64,000 nt of DNA from Pseudomonadota bacterium (GTDB taxonomy: Bacteria > Pseudomonadota > Gammaproteobacteria > Burkholderiales > Thiobacillaceae), in NCBI GenBank assembly GCA_021802555.1, contig JAJZRU010000002.1, positions 123,204 to 187,203 of the forward strand. The letters are read 5' to 3'. Positions 1 through 8,877 of this stretch are shown piece by piece (position 1 is the stretch's first letter; each line of letters begins with the position of its first letter). The position numbers and the translations under genes were made by a program. A model generated the notes under the pieces. That model ran no database searches, was not told the DNA's origin, and was given only the letters and a program-made list of their open reading frames with translations.

Positions 1-371
1 CCCACGCGGCGGCGCAGGCTTTCCGCGAAGTCGATCTCGCCGCGCATAGCGGCTGCCGTGATGGCCGCCACCTCGGGCTTCAGGCCCTGCATGTCGGCGA
101 TCTCGTCTATGCATTCGATGGTGATGAGGGTGGAATCCATGTCCATCACCAGCAGGCCGAAGTCGCTCAGCTTGCGCGCTTCGGGAATGTAACCCCAGTC
201 CAGGCGCTCGGCCTCGCAATAGGCCGCCACGGCCTCTTTTTGGCTCGCGTCCGCGCCGGGCAGGCAAAAGGCCTGCGGATTGAGCGCGCGGATCTCGCCC
301 GCCTGTGCGAGTTTTGCCAGCTGCTTGAGCGTGGGGGTGGGGATGTCGTTGCCCTGGATAATCAAATTCAT
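1..371 (-). CDS. serB: Phosphoserine phosphatase, N-terminal part (runs off the window)
   Basis: Last step of serine synthesis: hydrolysis of O-phosphoserine to serine, in the cytoplasm. About 123 residues are visible, starting MNLIIQGNDIPTPTLKQLAK; the rest lies left of base 1. The HAD-family motif I is seen as VMDMDSTLITIECIDEIAD, where the two aspartates of DMDST are the nucleophile and acid/base of this family. The short N-terminal lead of about 80 residues before the motif fits the SerB form that carries a reduced ACT-like region. It starts 23 bp after the mfd stop on the same strand, so it is probably co-transcribed with mfd. The ribosome site is weak (A-rich). Partial only because of the window edge. 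Confidence 0.9.
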   Translation of the reverse strand, partial: MNLIIQGNDIPTPTLKQLAKLAQAGEIRALNPQAFCLPGADASQKEAVAAYCEAERLDWGYIPEARKLSDFGLLVMDMDSTLITIECIDEIADMQGLKPEVAAITAAAMRGEIDFAESLRRRV

Positions 372-394
372 CTTTTTTGTCGCCTTTTCCGGCT

Positions 395-3300
395 TTAGCC
401 GATTTCCTTGAACAGCCTGCGGGCGTTGTCCACCCGGCTTGCGAGGTCCGGGCTGGGCGTGTTCCAGCGCAAACGGTCCTGGCCTGCCAGCCGCATGTCG
501 CGGCGTGATTGCAACAGGTGGATGATGCGCCCCGCGTCCACCGGCGCCTGGGGCGCGAGTTGTACGACGATGGCGTCCGGACCGGCGTCCAGCTTGGCCA
601 CGCCCAGAGGCTTGGCCGCCAAGCGCAGGCGATGGGTTTCCAGCAACGCGCGCGTGGGCTCGGGGAGATGGCCGAAGCGGTCGATGAGCTCCTCGGCCAG
701 GGCGTCCACGTCTTCCGTCCTGCCGCAGTTGGCCAGGCGTTTGTAGATCACCAGACGCTCGTGCACGTCGTTGCAATACGTCTCCGGCAGCAGGGCGGGC
801 AGGTGCAGGTTGATTTCCGACACCACGCCCAGCGGCTGGCCGAGATCGGGTTCGCGGCCCTGCCTCAGGCTGTCCACGGCAGTCGCCAGCATGTCGTTGT
901 AGAGCGCGAAGCCGACTTCCAGCATGTCGCCGCTCTGCTTCTCGCCCAGCACCTCGCCGGCGCCGCGGATTTCCAGGTCGTGCATGGCCAGATGAAAGCC
1001 CGCGCCCAGGTCTTCCATGAGCTGGATGGCTTCCAGGCGCTTGTGTGCCTGCGCCGTGAGCTTGGCGCCTTCGGGCACCAGCAGGTAGGCGAAGGCCTGG
1101 TGGTGCGAGCGCCCCACCCGGCCGCGCAACTGGTGCAACTGGGCCAGGCCGAATTTGTCGGCGCGGTTGATGATGATGGTGTTGGCGCTGGGGACATCGA
1201 TGCCCGTCTCGATGATGGTGGTGCACAGCAGGAGGTCGAAGCGCTGCTGGTAGAAGTCGCGCATGACGTGCTCCAGTTCGCGCTCCGGCATCTGGCCATG
1301 GCCGACATGGATGCGCGCCTCGGGCAGCAATTGAGTGAGCCTTTCCTGCATGGCGTAGATGCTTTCCACCTCGTTGTGCAGGAAATATACCTGCCCGCCG
1401 CGCTTGAGTTCGCGCAGCACCGCCTCGCGGATGAGACCCTGGCCATAGGGGCGCACGAAAGTCTTGACCGCCAGGCGTTTGAGCGGCGCGGTGGCGATGA
1501 CGGAGAAATCGCGGATGCCTTCCAGCGACATGGCCAGGGTGCGCGGGATGGGCGTGGCGGTCAAGGTGAGCACGTCGACCTCGGCGCGCAGCGCCTTGAG
1601 CTGCTCCTTCTGGCGCACGCCGAAGCGATGCTCCTCGTCGATGGTCACCAGGCCCAGGCGCGCGAATTTGACGTCCTTCTGGATGAGGCGGTGGGTGCCG
1701 ATGACGATGTCTATGGTTCCCTTCTTCAGGCCGTCGAGCACCTCGGCCTGTTCCTTGGCGGTGCGGAAGCGCGACAGCTCGGCGATCCTGATCGGCCAGC
1801 CGGAAAAGCGCTCGATGAAATTCTGGTAATGCTGCTCGGCCAGCAAGGTGGTGGGTACCAGCACCGCCACCTGTTTGCCGCCCATCACGGCGACGAAGGC
1901 GGCGCGCAGCGCGACCTCGGTCTTGCCGAAGCCGACATCGCCGCAGATGAGCCGGTCCATGGGCTTGCCCGTCGCCATGTCCTTGAGCACCGCGGCGATG
2001 GCGGCGGCCTGGTCGGGGGTTTCCACGAAGCCGAAGCCTTCCGCGAAGCGCTGATAGTCCAGCTCCGCGAACCGGAAGGCATGGCCTTGCCGCGCGGCGC
2101 GCTGCGCATAGAGCGCGAGCAGTTCCGCCGCCGTGTCGCGCGCCGCCTGCATGGCGCGGCGGCGCGCCTTTTCCCATTGCTCGGTGCCCAGGCGGTGCAG
2201 CGGCGCGGCGTCCGGCTCGGCGCCCGAATAGCGCGCGATGACCTGCAACTGCGAAACCGGCACATAGAGCTTGTCGGCGTTGGCGTATTCGAGTTGCAGG
2301 AACTCCGTCGGCCCTTCGCCCAGATCCATGGTGACCAGGCCCTGGTAGCGCCCCACACCGTGCTGGCTGTGCACCACGGGGTCGCCGATTTTCAGCTCGG
2401 ACAAATCGCGCAGCAGGCCTTCGGCATCCGTGGCGCGGGCCTCGCGGGCGCGGCGCGGGCGCGGCGGCAGGGCGTAGAGTTCTGTTTCGGTGACCACGCC
2501 CAGGCGGCCATCCGTGCTTTGGAAGCCCACGGCCAGCGGCCCCACGCCCAGTTGCACGAGGGCGTCGTGGGCCAGGAAATCCTGCCAGGACTCCGCCAGG
2601 CGCGCGCTCAGGCCGTGTTCGGCGAGGAATTCGCGCAGCGTCTCGCGCCGCCCTTCGCCGGGCGCGAGGATCAGGGTCTTGCCCGGGCGCGCGACATAGG
2701 CCGCCAGACGCTCCAGCGGCGTGGCGGCACGCCGGTCCACCACCAGTTCCGGCAGCGCGCAGGTGGGGCCGGCACCCTCGGCGGCGAGGGTCAGGCGCGG
2801 CCGGTGCGCGAGCTGCGCGAAAAACTCTTCCGCGTCCAGGAACAGCGCCTGCGGCGCCAGCAAAGGCCGGTCGGGGTCGCCGCCCAACAACTGGTAGCGC
2901 CCGCGCGTGTTGTCCCAGAAGCGTTGCGCCGCTTCATCCAGATCGCCCACCCCGGCGATGGCGGCCTGTTCGGGCAGGTAGTCGAACAGCGTCGCCGTGG
3001 CTTCGAAAAACAGCGGCAGGTAATACTCCACGCCGGCGGGCGCCAGCTTGTTGCTGACGTCCTTGTAGAGCTTGCACTTGGACGGGTCGCCCTCGAACGT
3101 CGCGCGGAAGGCCTGGCGGAAGTGTGCGACGCCGGCATCGTCGAGCGGGAATTCGCGCGCCGGCAGCAGGCGGATGTCCTTGACCGGATAGATGCTGCGC
3201 TGGCTGTCAACGTCGAAGGCGCGGATGGTTTCGATTTCATCGTCGAACAGATCGAGCCGGTAGGGCAGGGCGGAGCCCATGGGAAACAAGTCGATGACGC

Positions 3301-3787
3301 CGCCGCGCACGCTGAACTCGCCCGGTGCGTATACCTGGCTCACATGGCTGTAGCCGCCCAGGGCCATTTGTGCGCGGAAGGCGGATTCCTCGAACTTCTC
3401 GCCCTGCTTGAGGAAGAAGGTGTAGGCGGCCAGGTAGGCCGGCGGCGCCAGCCGGTACAAGGCGGTGGACAGCGGCACGGCGACGAGATCCAGCTCGCCG
3501 CGCGATAGCTGGTACAGCGTGGCCAAGCGCTCGGAAACCAGGTCGGGGTGCGGCGAAAAGCTGTCGTAAGGCAGGGTTTCCCAGTCCGGCAGCAGGGCCG
3601 TCTTGAGCGTGGGGTCGAACCAGCGCGCCTCGTCCGTCACGCGCTGGGCATCCAGGGCCGTGGCGCACACCACCAGCAGGGGGACGGCCTGGGCGCGCTC
3701 GGCCAGGTACCAGGCGTCAGCCGATCCCGCGAGGCCGCTCTGGCGGTGCTGGCGCAGGTGGGCGGGAGGCGGGGGGAAGAAGGACAT
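395..3787 (-). CDS. mfd: Transcription-repair coupling factor Mfd
   Basis: DNA translocase that removes stalled RNA polymerase at lesions and recruits UvrA; cytoplasmic. The 1130-residue product is full length for the family. I see a UvrB-like N-terminal region (about 1-200), an RNA-polymerase-interacting CarD-like domain (about 465-525, KIGDPVVHSQHGVGRYQG), and a RecG-like helicase core with Walker A GDVGFGKT near residue 618, DEEH box in VTIDEEHRFGVRQK, and motif VI QLRGRVGRSHHQAFAYLL. A C-terminal TRCF domain follows. I chose the ATG at 3787; a TTG two codons earlier is open but less likely. It lies 15 bp after the YihY-like gene and before serB, all on the minus strand, suggesting one transcript. 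Confidence 0.97.
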   Translation of the reverse strand: MSFFPPPPAHLRQHRQSGLAGSADAWYLAERAQAVPLLVVCATALDAQRVTDEARWFDPTLKTALLPDWETLPYDSFSPHPDLVSERLATLYQLSRGELDLVAVPLSTALYRLAPPAYLAAYTFFLKQGEKFEESAFRAQMALGGYSHVSQVYAPGEFSVRGGVIDLFPMGSALPYRLDLFDDEIETIRAFDVDSQRSIYPVKDIRLLPAREFPLDDAGVAHFRQAFRATFEGDPSKCKLYKDVSNKLAPAGVEYYLPLFFEATATLFDYLPEQAAIAGVGDLDEAAQRFWDNTRGRYQLLGGDPDRPLLAPQALFLDAEEFFAQLAHRPRLTLAAEGAGPTCALPELVVDRRAATPLERLAAYVARPGKTLILAPGEGRRETLREFLAEHGLSARLAESWQDFLAHDALVQLGVGPLAVGFQSTDGRLGVVTETELYALPPRPRRAREARATDAEGLLRDLSELKIGDPVVHSQHGVGRYQGLVTMDLGEGPTEFLQLEYANADKLYVPVSQLQVIARYSGAEPDAAPLHRLGTEQWEKARRRAMQAARDTAAELLALYAQRAARQGHAFRFAELDYQRFAEGFGFVETPDQAAAIAAVLKDMATGKPMDRLICGDVGFGKTEVALRAAFVAVMGGKQVAVLVPTTLLAEQHYQNFIERFSGWPIRIAELSRFRTAKEQAEVLDGLKKGTIDIVIGTHRLIQKDVKFARLGLVTIDEEHRFGVRQKEQLKALRAEVDVLTLTATPIPRTLAMSLEGIRDFSVIATAPLKRLAVKTFVRPYGQGLIREAVLRELKRGGQVYFLHNEVESIYAMQERLTQLLPEARIHVGHGQMPERELEHVMRDFYQQRFDLLLCTTIIETGIDVPSANTIIINRADKFGLAQLHQLRGRVGRSHHQAFAYLLVPEGAKLTAQAHKRLEAIQLMEDLGAGFHLAMHDLEIRGAGEVLGEKQSGDMLEVGFALYNDMLATAVDSLRQGREPDLGQPLGVVSEINLHLPALLPETYCNDVHERLVIYKRLANCGRTEDVDALAEELIDRFGHLPEPTRALLETHRLRLAAKPLGVAKLDAGPDAIVVQLAPQAPVDAGRIIHLLQSRRDMRLAGQDRLRWNTPSPDLASRVDNARRLFKEIG

Positions 3788-3802
3788 CGACAAAAAGCGC
3801 CA

Positions 3803-5083
3803 TTATACGGCGCCCGCCGCTTCATTCATGCGCATGAGGCGCTGGCTCAGGGTATGGATGATGCGCTGGGAGAGCGGCGCGGAATAGCTCATCAACTCCT
3901 TCAGCAACTCGGGCGGCAGCGCCAGCGCGATCACGTCGGTGTCGGCACGAACAGTGGCGCTGCGCTTCTCATGCAGCAGGTGGGCGATTTCGCCGAACAG
4001 CTCGCCGGGACCTAGGCTGGCCAGCAGGCGTTCCTGCCCGCTCGCCCGGTGATACAGGCTCACCCGCCCGGCATAGAGATAGTAGGCCGTCTCGCCCGCA
4101 TCGCCTTCGCGCACGATCACGCTGCCTGCGGGGTGGCGCTGGCCGTATTTCTGCAGCAGCCAGTGGACGGGCGTTGTCCCCAGAGCCGGGTCGCCGGGCG
4201 CCGCTGCGAGCAAAAGCTTTTCCAGTCCGGCGACATCCGCCTTGGTGAGCGCGTAGAGGCATTGCGCCCAGAGAAAAAACGCCAGGCAGACGAAATACAC
4301 TGCGACGAGATAAAAGATGAGGCCGCCCGGCCCCCCGTAGAGCGCGCGGTATTTTTCTGCGCTCGCCCAGTGGAAGAAAAAGTACGGCACCAGCGTTGCG
4401 GATGCCGTGGCCAGCGCGGCCATCAGGGCGGCCAGGCGCGCCGGCGGCGGGTGCAGGGGCAGCCTCCAGTAGGCGAGCCAGATCAAAAGCCAGACGAGCA
4501 GCAGGGTGAAGGCGCTGGAGAGCCACTGCAGCGCCAGGCTGCGCAGCGCGCCCAGAAGCTCGGGCTGGGCGAAGAAATGCAGCAGGCTGTTGCCCAGCAC
4601 CGTCACGATGGCCGCCGCCAGCAGCAGCGGCAGCAGCACCAGCGGCAAGAGCCAGCTCAGCAATATCCCGCGCCGCCCCGGTTCCGGGAAGATGACGCGA
4701 AAGGCGCTTTGCAGGGTCGAGAGAAAGCCGCGGCTGGCCAGCAGCAAAGTGATGCCGCCCAGCCAGCCCAGGCTTTCCGGCACGCGGTCGGGGACCAGCC
4801 CCAGGCTGCGCAGGTCGGTGACGCGGAAGCGGTCGTACACCGCCGCCAGCAGCATGGAGCCCAGCCGGGAGTTCAGGGCCCAGAGTTCGAGCCAGTGCAC
4901 GGAATAGAGCACGAGCGCGAGCAGGGGCGCCAGCGACAGCAGGAAATAGAGCGCGGCGGCGGCGGCGTGGTTGGCGAGCTGATTTTTCAGGAACAGCCCG
5001 CCGGTGGTCATGGCCACGTCGCCCAGCCGTTGCAGGCGGGCGCGGCAGCGGGCCGGAAGGAAGGGGCGCGGCGGGCCGGGCAT
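3803..5083 (-). CDS. YihY/BrkB-family inner membrane protein with C-terminal cyclic-nucleotide-binding domain
   Basis: A 426-residue two-part protein. Residues about 1-280 hold six or so hydrophobic segments and match the YihY/virulence factor BrkB family, whose function is not firmly known. Residues about 300-415 form a cNMP-binding (Crp-like) beta barrel: PAGSVIVREGDAGETAYYLY, then the phosphate-binding cassette GELFGEIAHLLHEKRSATVR with the glutamate and arginine expected for ligand contact. The cassette suggests that a cyclic nucleotide could control the membrane part; that is inference. Ordinary YihY proteins end after the membrane region, so the extra domain is notable. The start may instead be the in-frame ATG at 5011 (MTTGGLFLKNQLANHAAA). 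Upstream of mfd in the same orientation. Confidence 0.8.
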   Translation of the reverse strand: MPGPPRPFLPARCRARLQRLGDVAMTTGGLFLKNQLANHAAAAALYFLLSLAPLLALVLYSVHWLELWALNSRLGSMLLAAVYDRFRVTDLRSLGLVPDRVPESLGWLGGITLLLASRGFLSTLQSAFRVIFPEPGRRGILLSWLLPLVLLPLLLAAAIVTVLGNSLLHFFAQPELLGALRSLALQWLSSAFTLLLVWLLIWLAYWRLPLHPPPARLAALMAALATASATLVPYFFFHWASAEKYRALYGGPGGLIFYLVAVYFVCLAFFLWAQCLYALTKADVAGLEKLLLAAAPGDPALGTTPVHWLLQKYGQRHPAGSVIVREGDAGETAYYLYAGRVSLYHRASGQERLLASLGPGELFGEIAHLLHEKRSATVRADTDVIALALPPELLKELMSYSAPLSQRIIHTLSQRLMRMNEAAGAV

Positions 5084-5110
5084 GGGCGGATTCTAGCCCG
5101 GATATTTGGC

Positions 5111-5116
5111 TACAAT
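5111..5116 (+). promoter_or_regulatory. Possible -10 element of ispD (TACAAT)
   Basis: TACAAT lies 8 bases before the ispD ATG with no ribosome-binding site between, so a transcript from here would be leaderless or nearly so. I find no clear -35 at the right distance. Confidence 0.35.
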
Positions 5117-5124
5117 CCCGGCCC

Positions 5125-5814
5125 ATGAGCACGCGCATCTTCGCCCTCGTGCCGGCGGCCGGTTCGGGCAGCCGGCTGGGAGGGCCCCTGCCCAAGCAAT
5201 ACCTGCCTTTGCTCGGGCGCCCTCTCATCCATCATGCCGTGGAACGCCTGTGCGGCGAAGTCCGCATCGAGCGCGTGTACGTCGTGCTGGCGCCGCGAGA
5301 CCGGCTGTGGCGCGCGCCCGAGTCGCCTTTGTGCGCCGGCCGTGTGGAGGCCGTCTTCGCCGGCGGCCCGAGCCGGGCGGCCAGCGTGGCGGGCGGCCTG
5401 CGCGCTCTGCCCGCCGCGGCCGAGGACTGGGTCCTGGTGCACGACGCCGCGCGCCCATGTCTGCCCGCCGCCATGCTGGGCCGGCTCATTGAAGAACTGG
5501 CGGCCGATCCGGTAGGCGGCATACTCGCGGTGCCCGTGGCCGACACCCTCAAGCTGGCCGGCCCCGAGGGGCGCATTTTGCATACCCAGCCGCGCGAGCG
5601 GCTGTGGCAGGCGCAGACGCCGCAGATGTTCCGCTACGGCCTGCTGCGCCGGGCCCTGGAACAGGCCGGCCCGGAGGTCACGGACGAGGCCTCGGCGGTC
5701 GAGGCGCTGGGCCAGGCGCCGCGTCTGATCGAGTCCGACGGCCGCAATCTGAAAGTCACTTATGCGCGCGACCTGGAACTCGCGCGCCTCATACTGGAGC
5801 AACTCAATGACTGA
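5125..5814 (+). CDS. ispD: 2-C-methyl-D-erythritol 4-phosphate cytidylyltransferase
   Basis: Third step of the MEP isoprenoid pathway: CTP plus methylerythritol phosphate to CDP-methylerythritol. 229 residues, normal length. The nucleotide-binding start is clear ([20 protein letters not shown]), followed by [23 protein letters not shown] and the C-terminal [15 protein letters not shown]. There is no Shine-Dalgarno sequence in front of the ATG; the gene may be read from a leaderless mRNA. Its stop overlaps the ispF start by 8 bp, so translation of these two sequential pathway enzymes is probably coupled. Confidence 0.97.
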   Translation: MSTRIFALVPAAGSGSRLGGPLPKQYLPLLGRPLIHHAVERLCGEVRIERVYVVLAPRDRLWRAPESPLCAGRVEAVFAGGPSRAASVAGGLRALPAAAEDWVLVHDAARPCLPAAMLGRLIEELAADPVGGILAVPVADTLKLAGPEGRILHTQPRERLWQAQTPQMFRYGLLRRALEQAGPEVTDEASAVEALGQAPRLIESDGRNLKVTYARDLELARLILEQLND

Positions 5815-6289
5815 CCTGCGCATCGGCAGCGGCTTCGACGTGCACGCCTTCGCCCCCGGGCGCAAGCTCATCCTGGGCGGTGTGGAGATTCCGCACGAAC
5901 TGGGCCTGGCCGGCCATTCCGACGCCGACGTTCTGCTGCACGCCATTTGCGACGCGCTGCTCGGCGCCGCGGCGCAGGGCGACATCGGCGCGCATTTTCC
6001 CGACAGCAGCGCCCGCTTCAAGAACATCGACAGCCGCATCCTGCTGCGCGACGTGGGCGCAAAAATCGTTGCCCTGGGTTGGGGCGTGGCCAACGTGGAT
6101 GCCACCCTCATCGCCCAGGCGCCCAAGATGGCGCCCCATATCGCGGCCATGCGCGCGAACATCGCGGCGGACCTGGGCATCGACGTGGTGCGCGTCAGCG
6201 TCAAGGCCACGACCACGGAAAAACTCGGCTTTGCCGGCCGCGGCGAAGGCATCGCAGCGCAGGCCGTGTGCCTGCTGCAGCATGGTTGA
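5807..6289 (+). CDS. ispF: 2-C-methyl-D-erythritol 2,4-cyclodiphosphate synthase
   Basis: Fifth step of the MEP pathway: CDP-methylerythritol 2-phosphate to the cyclic diphosphate, releasing CMP. 160 residues, normal for this trimeric enzyme. Metal ligands are visible in GSGFDVHAF (Asp and His) and the pattern [18 protein letters not shown]...GDIGAHFPD is intact, as is the C-terminal [20 protein letters not shown]. The ATG at 5807 overlaps the ispD stop; an upstream in-frame ATG (5762) lies inside ispD and is not needed. The next gene starts inside its last codons. Confidence 0.97.
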   Translation: MTDLRIGSGFDVHAFAPGRKLILGGVEIPHELGLAGHSDADVLLHAICDALLGAAAQGDIGAHFPDSSARFKNIDSRILLRDVGAKIVALGWGVANVDATLIAQAPKMAPHIAAMRANIAADLGIDVVRVSVKATTTEKLGFAGRGEGIAAQAVCLLQHG

Positions 6290-6830
6290 AACCACCCAGC
6301 GGCTGTTTTTCGCGCTTTGCCCGGACAGTGCCACGCGCGCGCGTCTGGCGCGGGCGGGTGCGGTGCTGCACCGGGGCTGGGGCGGGCGCCCCATGCGCGC
6401 GGAAAACCTGCACATGACGCTGGTCTTCCTCGGCGCCGCCCCGGCCGGCGCGTTGGATGCCCTGTTGGCCCTGGGCGCGGCGCAAAACCTGCCGCGCACC
6501 GTGCTGCGGCTCACGCATGCCGAATGCTGGCAGCGCAGCCGGGTCGCGGTGCTCTGCCCGGACGAGGCGGCGGTGCCTCTGCTGCATTTGGTCGGCAGTT
6601 TGCAGCGCGGGCTGGAGGCGGCCGGGCTGACGTTCGACCGCCGCGCCTGGCATCCGCACGTGACCCTGCTGCGCGACGCGCGCTGCGATGCCGGCGAGGC
6701 CGTGCTGGAGTCCATAGCCTGGGACGTGCAAGAATTCGCGCTGCTCGCCAGCCGCCACGACGTTTCCAGCGTGCGCTATGAAGCGCTGGGCCGCTGGCCG
6801 GCGGGCGGATCGTGGGGGCCGCCGTCCTGA
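6282..6830 (+). CDS. thpR: RNA 2',3'-cyclic phosphodiesterase (2H phosphoesterase)
   Basis: Opens 2',3'-cyclic phosphates on RNA ends; long annotated as 2'-5' RNA ligase. 182 residues with the two HxT motifs that define the 2H superfamily: HMTLVFLG near residue 45 and HVTLLRDA near residue 127, plus the opening [16 protein letters not shown]. The ATG overlaps the ispF stop by 8 bp, the same arrangement as ispD-ispF, which argues for this start and for translational coupling. Biological role in bacteria is poorly defined. Confidence 0.88.
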   Translation: MVETTQRLFFALCPDSATRARLARAGAVLHRGWGGRPMRAENLHMTLVFLGAAPAGALDALLALGAAQNLPRTVLRLTHAECWQRSRVAVLCPDEAAVPLLHLVGSLQRGLEAAGLTFDRRAWHPHVTLLRDARCDAGEAVLESIAWDVQEFALLASRHDVSSVRYEALGRWPAGGSWGPPS

Positions 6831-6861
6831 CGGCGGAAATTTTTCATTTGCGGAGTCCTGT

Positions 6862-7695
6862 GTGAACGAAAACCTTTATCTCATGGCCTTGGCCATTCTT
6901 CAGGGAGTGACCGAACTGTTCCCCATTTCCAGCCTGGGCCACGGCATACTCGTGCCGGCCCTGCTGCACTGGCCCATAAACCGCAGCGCCGACTGGTTCC
7001 TGCCTTTCGTGGTCGTGCTGCATCTGGGCACCGCCTCCGCCCTGCTGCTTTATTTCTGGCGCGACTGGGCGCGCCTGCTGGGGGGTTGGTTAAAGGCCCG
7101 CGGCGGTGCGGGCAACGCGGAGGCGCGGCTGTTGTGGCTCTTGGTGCTGGGCAGCATACCGGCGGGCCTGCTGGGCCTTGCGTTCGCGCACCGCATCAAG
7201 GATTTATTCGGCGGTTTCACATTCGCCGCCGTCGCCCTCATGGTGAACGGACTCATGCTGGTGGCGGGTGACCGCCTCAAGACGCGCCAGGCCACGCACA
7301 ACCTCGGCACGTTGGGCTGGAAGGGCGCCCTGGGCATAGGCTTCGCCCAGGCGCTGGCGCTCATTCCCGGTTTCTCGCGCTCCGGCGCCACGCTGGTGGC
7401 AGGCCTGGGCGTCGGTCTGGACTATGAAGGCGCGGCGCGCTTTTCCTTCCTGCTCGCCACGCCCATCATCGCCGCGGCCGGGCTGCTGGAAGTGCCCAAG
7501 CTGCTGCATCAGGGTGCGGCGCTGCATGGCTTGCTGGGGCCCATCTTTGCGGCGGGACTGCTGGCCGGCGTGTTTGCCTGGCTGTCGGTGTGGTTTCTCA
7601 TGCGCTACTTCCATCGCCACGAAATCAAGGCGCTGCGGCCGTTCGGCCTGTACTGCCTGGCCTTCGGCGTCCTGGCCCTGGTGCTGGGCGCGTGA
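6862..7695 (+). CDS. uppP: Undecaprenyl-diphosphatase UppP/BacA
   Basis: Integral inner-membrane phosphatase that recycles undecaprenyl diphosphate to the monophosphate lipid carrier used for peptidoglycan. 277 residues with about eight hydrophobic helices. Both family signatures are present: GVTELFPISSLGHG near the N-terminus and ALIPGFSRSGATLVAGL near residue 170; the glutamate, serine and arginine of the active site are kept, although the first reads FPISSLGH where many relatives have LPISSTGH. The start is the GTG at 6862 with CGGAG 7 bases before it. Located 31 bp after thpR, following isoprenoid genes whose product feeds undecaprenyl synthesis. Confidence 0.93.
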   Translation: MNENLYLMALAILQGVTELFPISSLGHGILVPALLHWPINRSADWFLPFVVVLHLGTASALLLYFWRDWARLLGGWLKARGGAGNAEARLLWLLVLGSIPAGLLGLAFAHRIKDLFGGFTFAAVALMVNGLMLVAGDRLKTRQATHNLGTLGWKGALGIGFAQALALIPGFSRSGATLVAGLGVGLDYEGAARFSFLLATPIIAAAGLLEVPKLLHQGAALHGLLGPIFAAGLLAGVFAWLSVWFLMRYFHRHEIKALRPFGLYCLAFGVLALVLGA

Positions 7696-7788
7696 ATGCC
7701 GCGGCGGGCCGACCACAAGTATTTCGCTCAGCGATCCGCTGTTTCCGGCCCCGGGGTCGCATCTGACAGTGCCCGGAGCTCGGGCGCT

Positions 7789-8877
7789 TCAGCCCGCCAA
7801 CAGTTGCCGCGCAGCCTCGTTCAAGGAGGAGGCATCCAGGGCGGCAAGATGCAGCGTGCCGTCGTCGGCGCGCGCGGGATAGTTGCGCGCGAGCGACCTG
7901 GCATAAGCCGGATCGTAATGTTCTTCCAGCAGCGATTGCACCAGCGCCTGCCATTGCCCGGCGCGGATCAGCTGCAGCCAGCGCTCGACTACGGCATGGC
8001 CGCGCAGTTCGGCCAGGTACGCGAGCTGGCCGGTCAGCAGCTCGGGCTGGGCGAGAAAATGATCGTAGTCCTCCAGCAGCAGCCGCACGCGCGCCGGCAG
8101 GGGCACGTCCAGGCGCACGCAGGGGCTGGCCCGCATGGCGGCGAGCAGGGCGTCGTGCACGCCCAGGTTGCCGATCTTCTTGCTTTCGGCCTCCACGTAA
8201 ACCGGGCGCTGCCCATCCAGGCCGCGCAGCGCCGCCGCCAACAGGCTGTCGAAATATTTCTGGCTGGGCTGCGCGCCGTCGGGCGGCAGGCCCAGGAGCG
8301 AGCCGCGGTGCTGGGCCAATGCCTCCAGGTCGAGCACCTGCGCCCCGGCGCGCGCCAGGGCCGCGAGCAGCCGGCTCTTGCCGCTGCCGGTGGGGCCGCA
8401 CAGCACCCGATAACGGAATTGCGCGGGCAGGGTTTCCAGTTCCTCGCGCACGGCGCGCCGGTAAGTCTTGTAGCCTCCGGGCAGCGCCTCGGCGCGGAAG
8501 CCGATCTTCTGCAGCACATGGGTGAGCGAGCCGCTGCGGTTGCCGCCGCGCCAGCAGTAGATCAGGGGGCGATAGCCGATGGGCTTGGCCGCGAAATGCG
8601 TTTCCAGATGACGGGCGATATTGCGCGACACCAGGCCGGCACCGGCCTTCTTGGCCTCGAAGGCCGAGGCCAGTTTGTGCAAGGTGCCGATCTGCGCGCG
8701 CTGGGCGTCGTCCAGCACCGGCAGGTTGACGGCGCCGGGGATGTGATCCTCGGCGAACTCGGACGGCGAGCGCACGTCGATGATTTCGTCAAACGAGGAG
8801 AGCTGTGCTAGGGTTGGCGCGCTCGCGGGCTTGTCCACGCTGGAAACGAGATTTGGCAACACAATGAAAGACGACAT
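7789..8877 (-). CDS. mnmH: tRNA 2-selenouridine synthase
   Basis: Replaces sulfur of 2-thiouridine at the wobble base of certain tRNAs by selenium, using selenophosphate. 362 residues. An N-terminal rhodanese domain holds the catalytic cysteine in YCWRGGNRSGSL (about residue 97), and a C-terminal P-loop domain has CGPTGSGKSRLL (about residue 147). Partner selD lies divergently next to it, which supplies the substrate. Start: ATG at 8877 makes the two genes overlap by 14 bp at their 5' ends; GTG at 8838 (VDKPASAPTL) would remove the overlap. Which one is used cannot be decided from sequence. Confidence 0.93.
   Translation of the reverse strand: MSSFIVLPNLVSSVDKPASAPTLAQLSSFDEIIDVRSPSEFAEDHIPGAVNLPVLDDAQRAQIGTLHKLASAFEAKKAGAGLVSRNIARHLETHFAAKPIGYRPLIYCWRGGNRSGSLTHVLQKIGFRAEALPGGYKTYRRAVREELETLPAQFRYRVLCGPTGSGKSRLLAALARAGAQVLDLEALAQHRGSLLGLPPDGAQPSQKYFDSLLAAALRGLDGQRPVYVEAESKKIGNLGVHDALLAAMRASPCVRLDVPLPARVRLLLEDYDHFLAQPELLTGQLAYLAELRGHAVVERWLQLIRAGQWQALVQSLLEEHYDPAYARSLARNYPARADDGTLHLAALDASSLNEAARQLLAG

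Noticed and set aside
509..3508. A 999-codon open frame antisense to mfd
   Set aside because: It mirrors the GC-rich codon structure of mfd, has no motif or ribosome site, and mfd is certain.
7771..7785. Terminator between uppP and mnmH
   Set aside because: There is a short stem GCCCG-GAGCT-CGGGC but no run of T after it on either strand.
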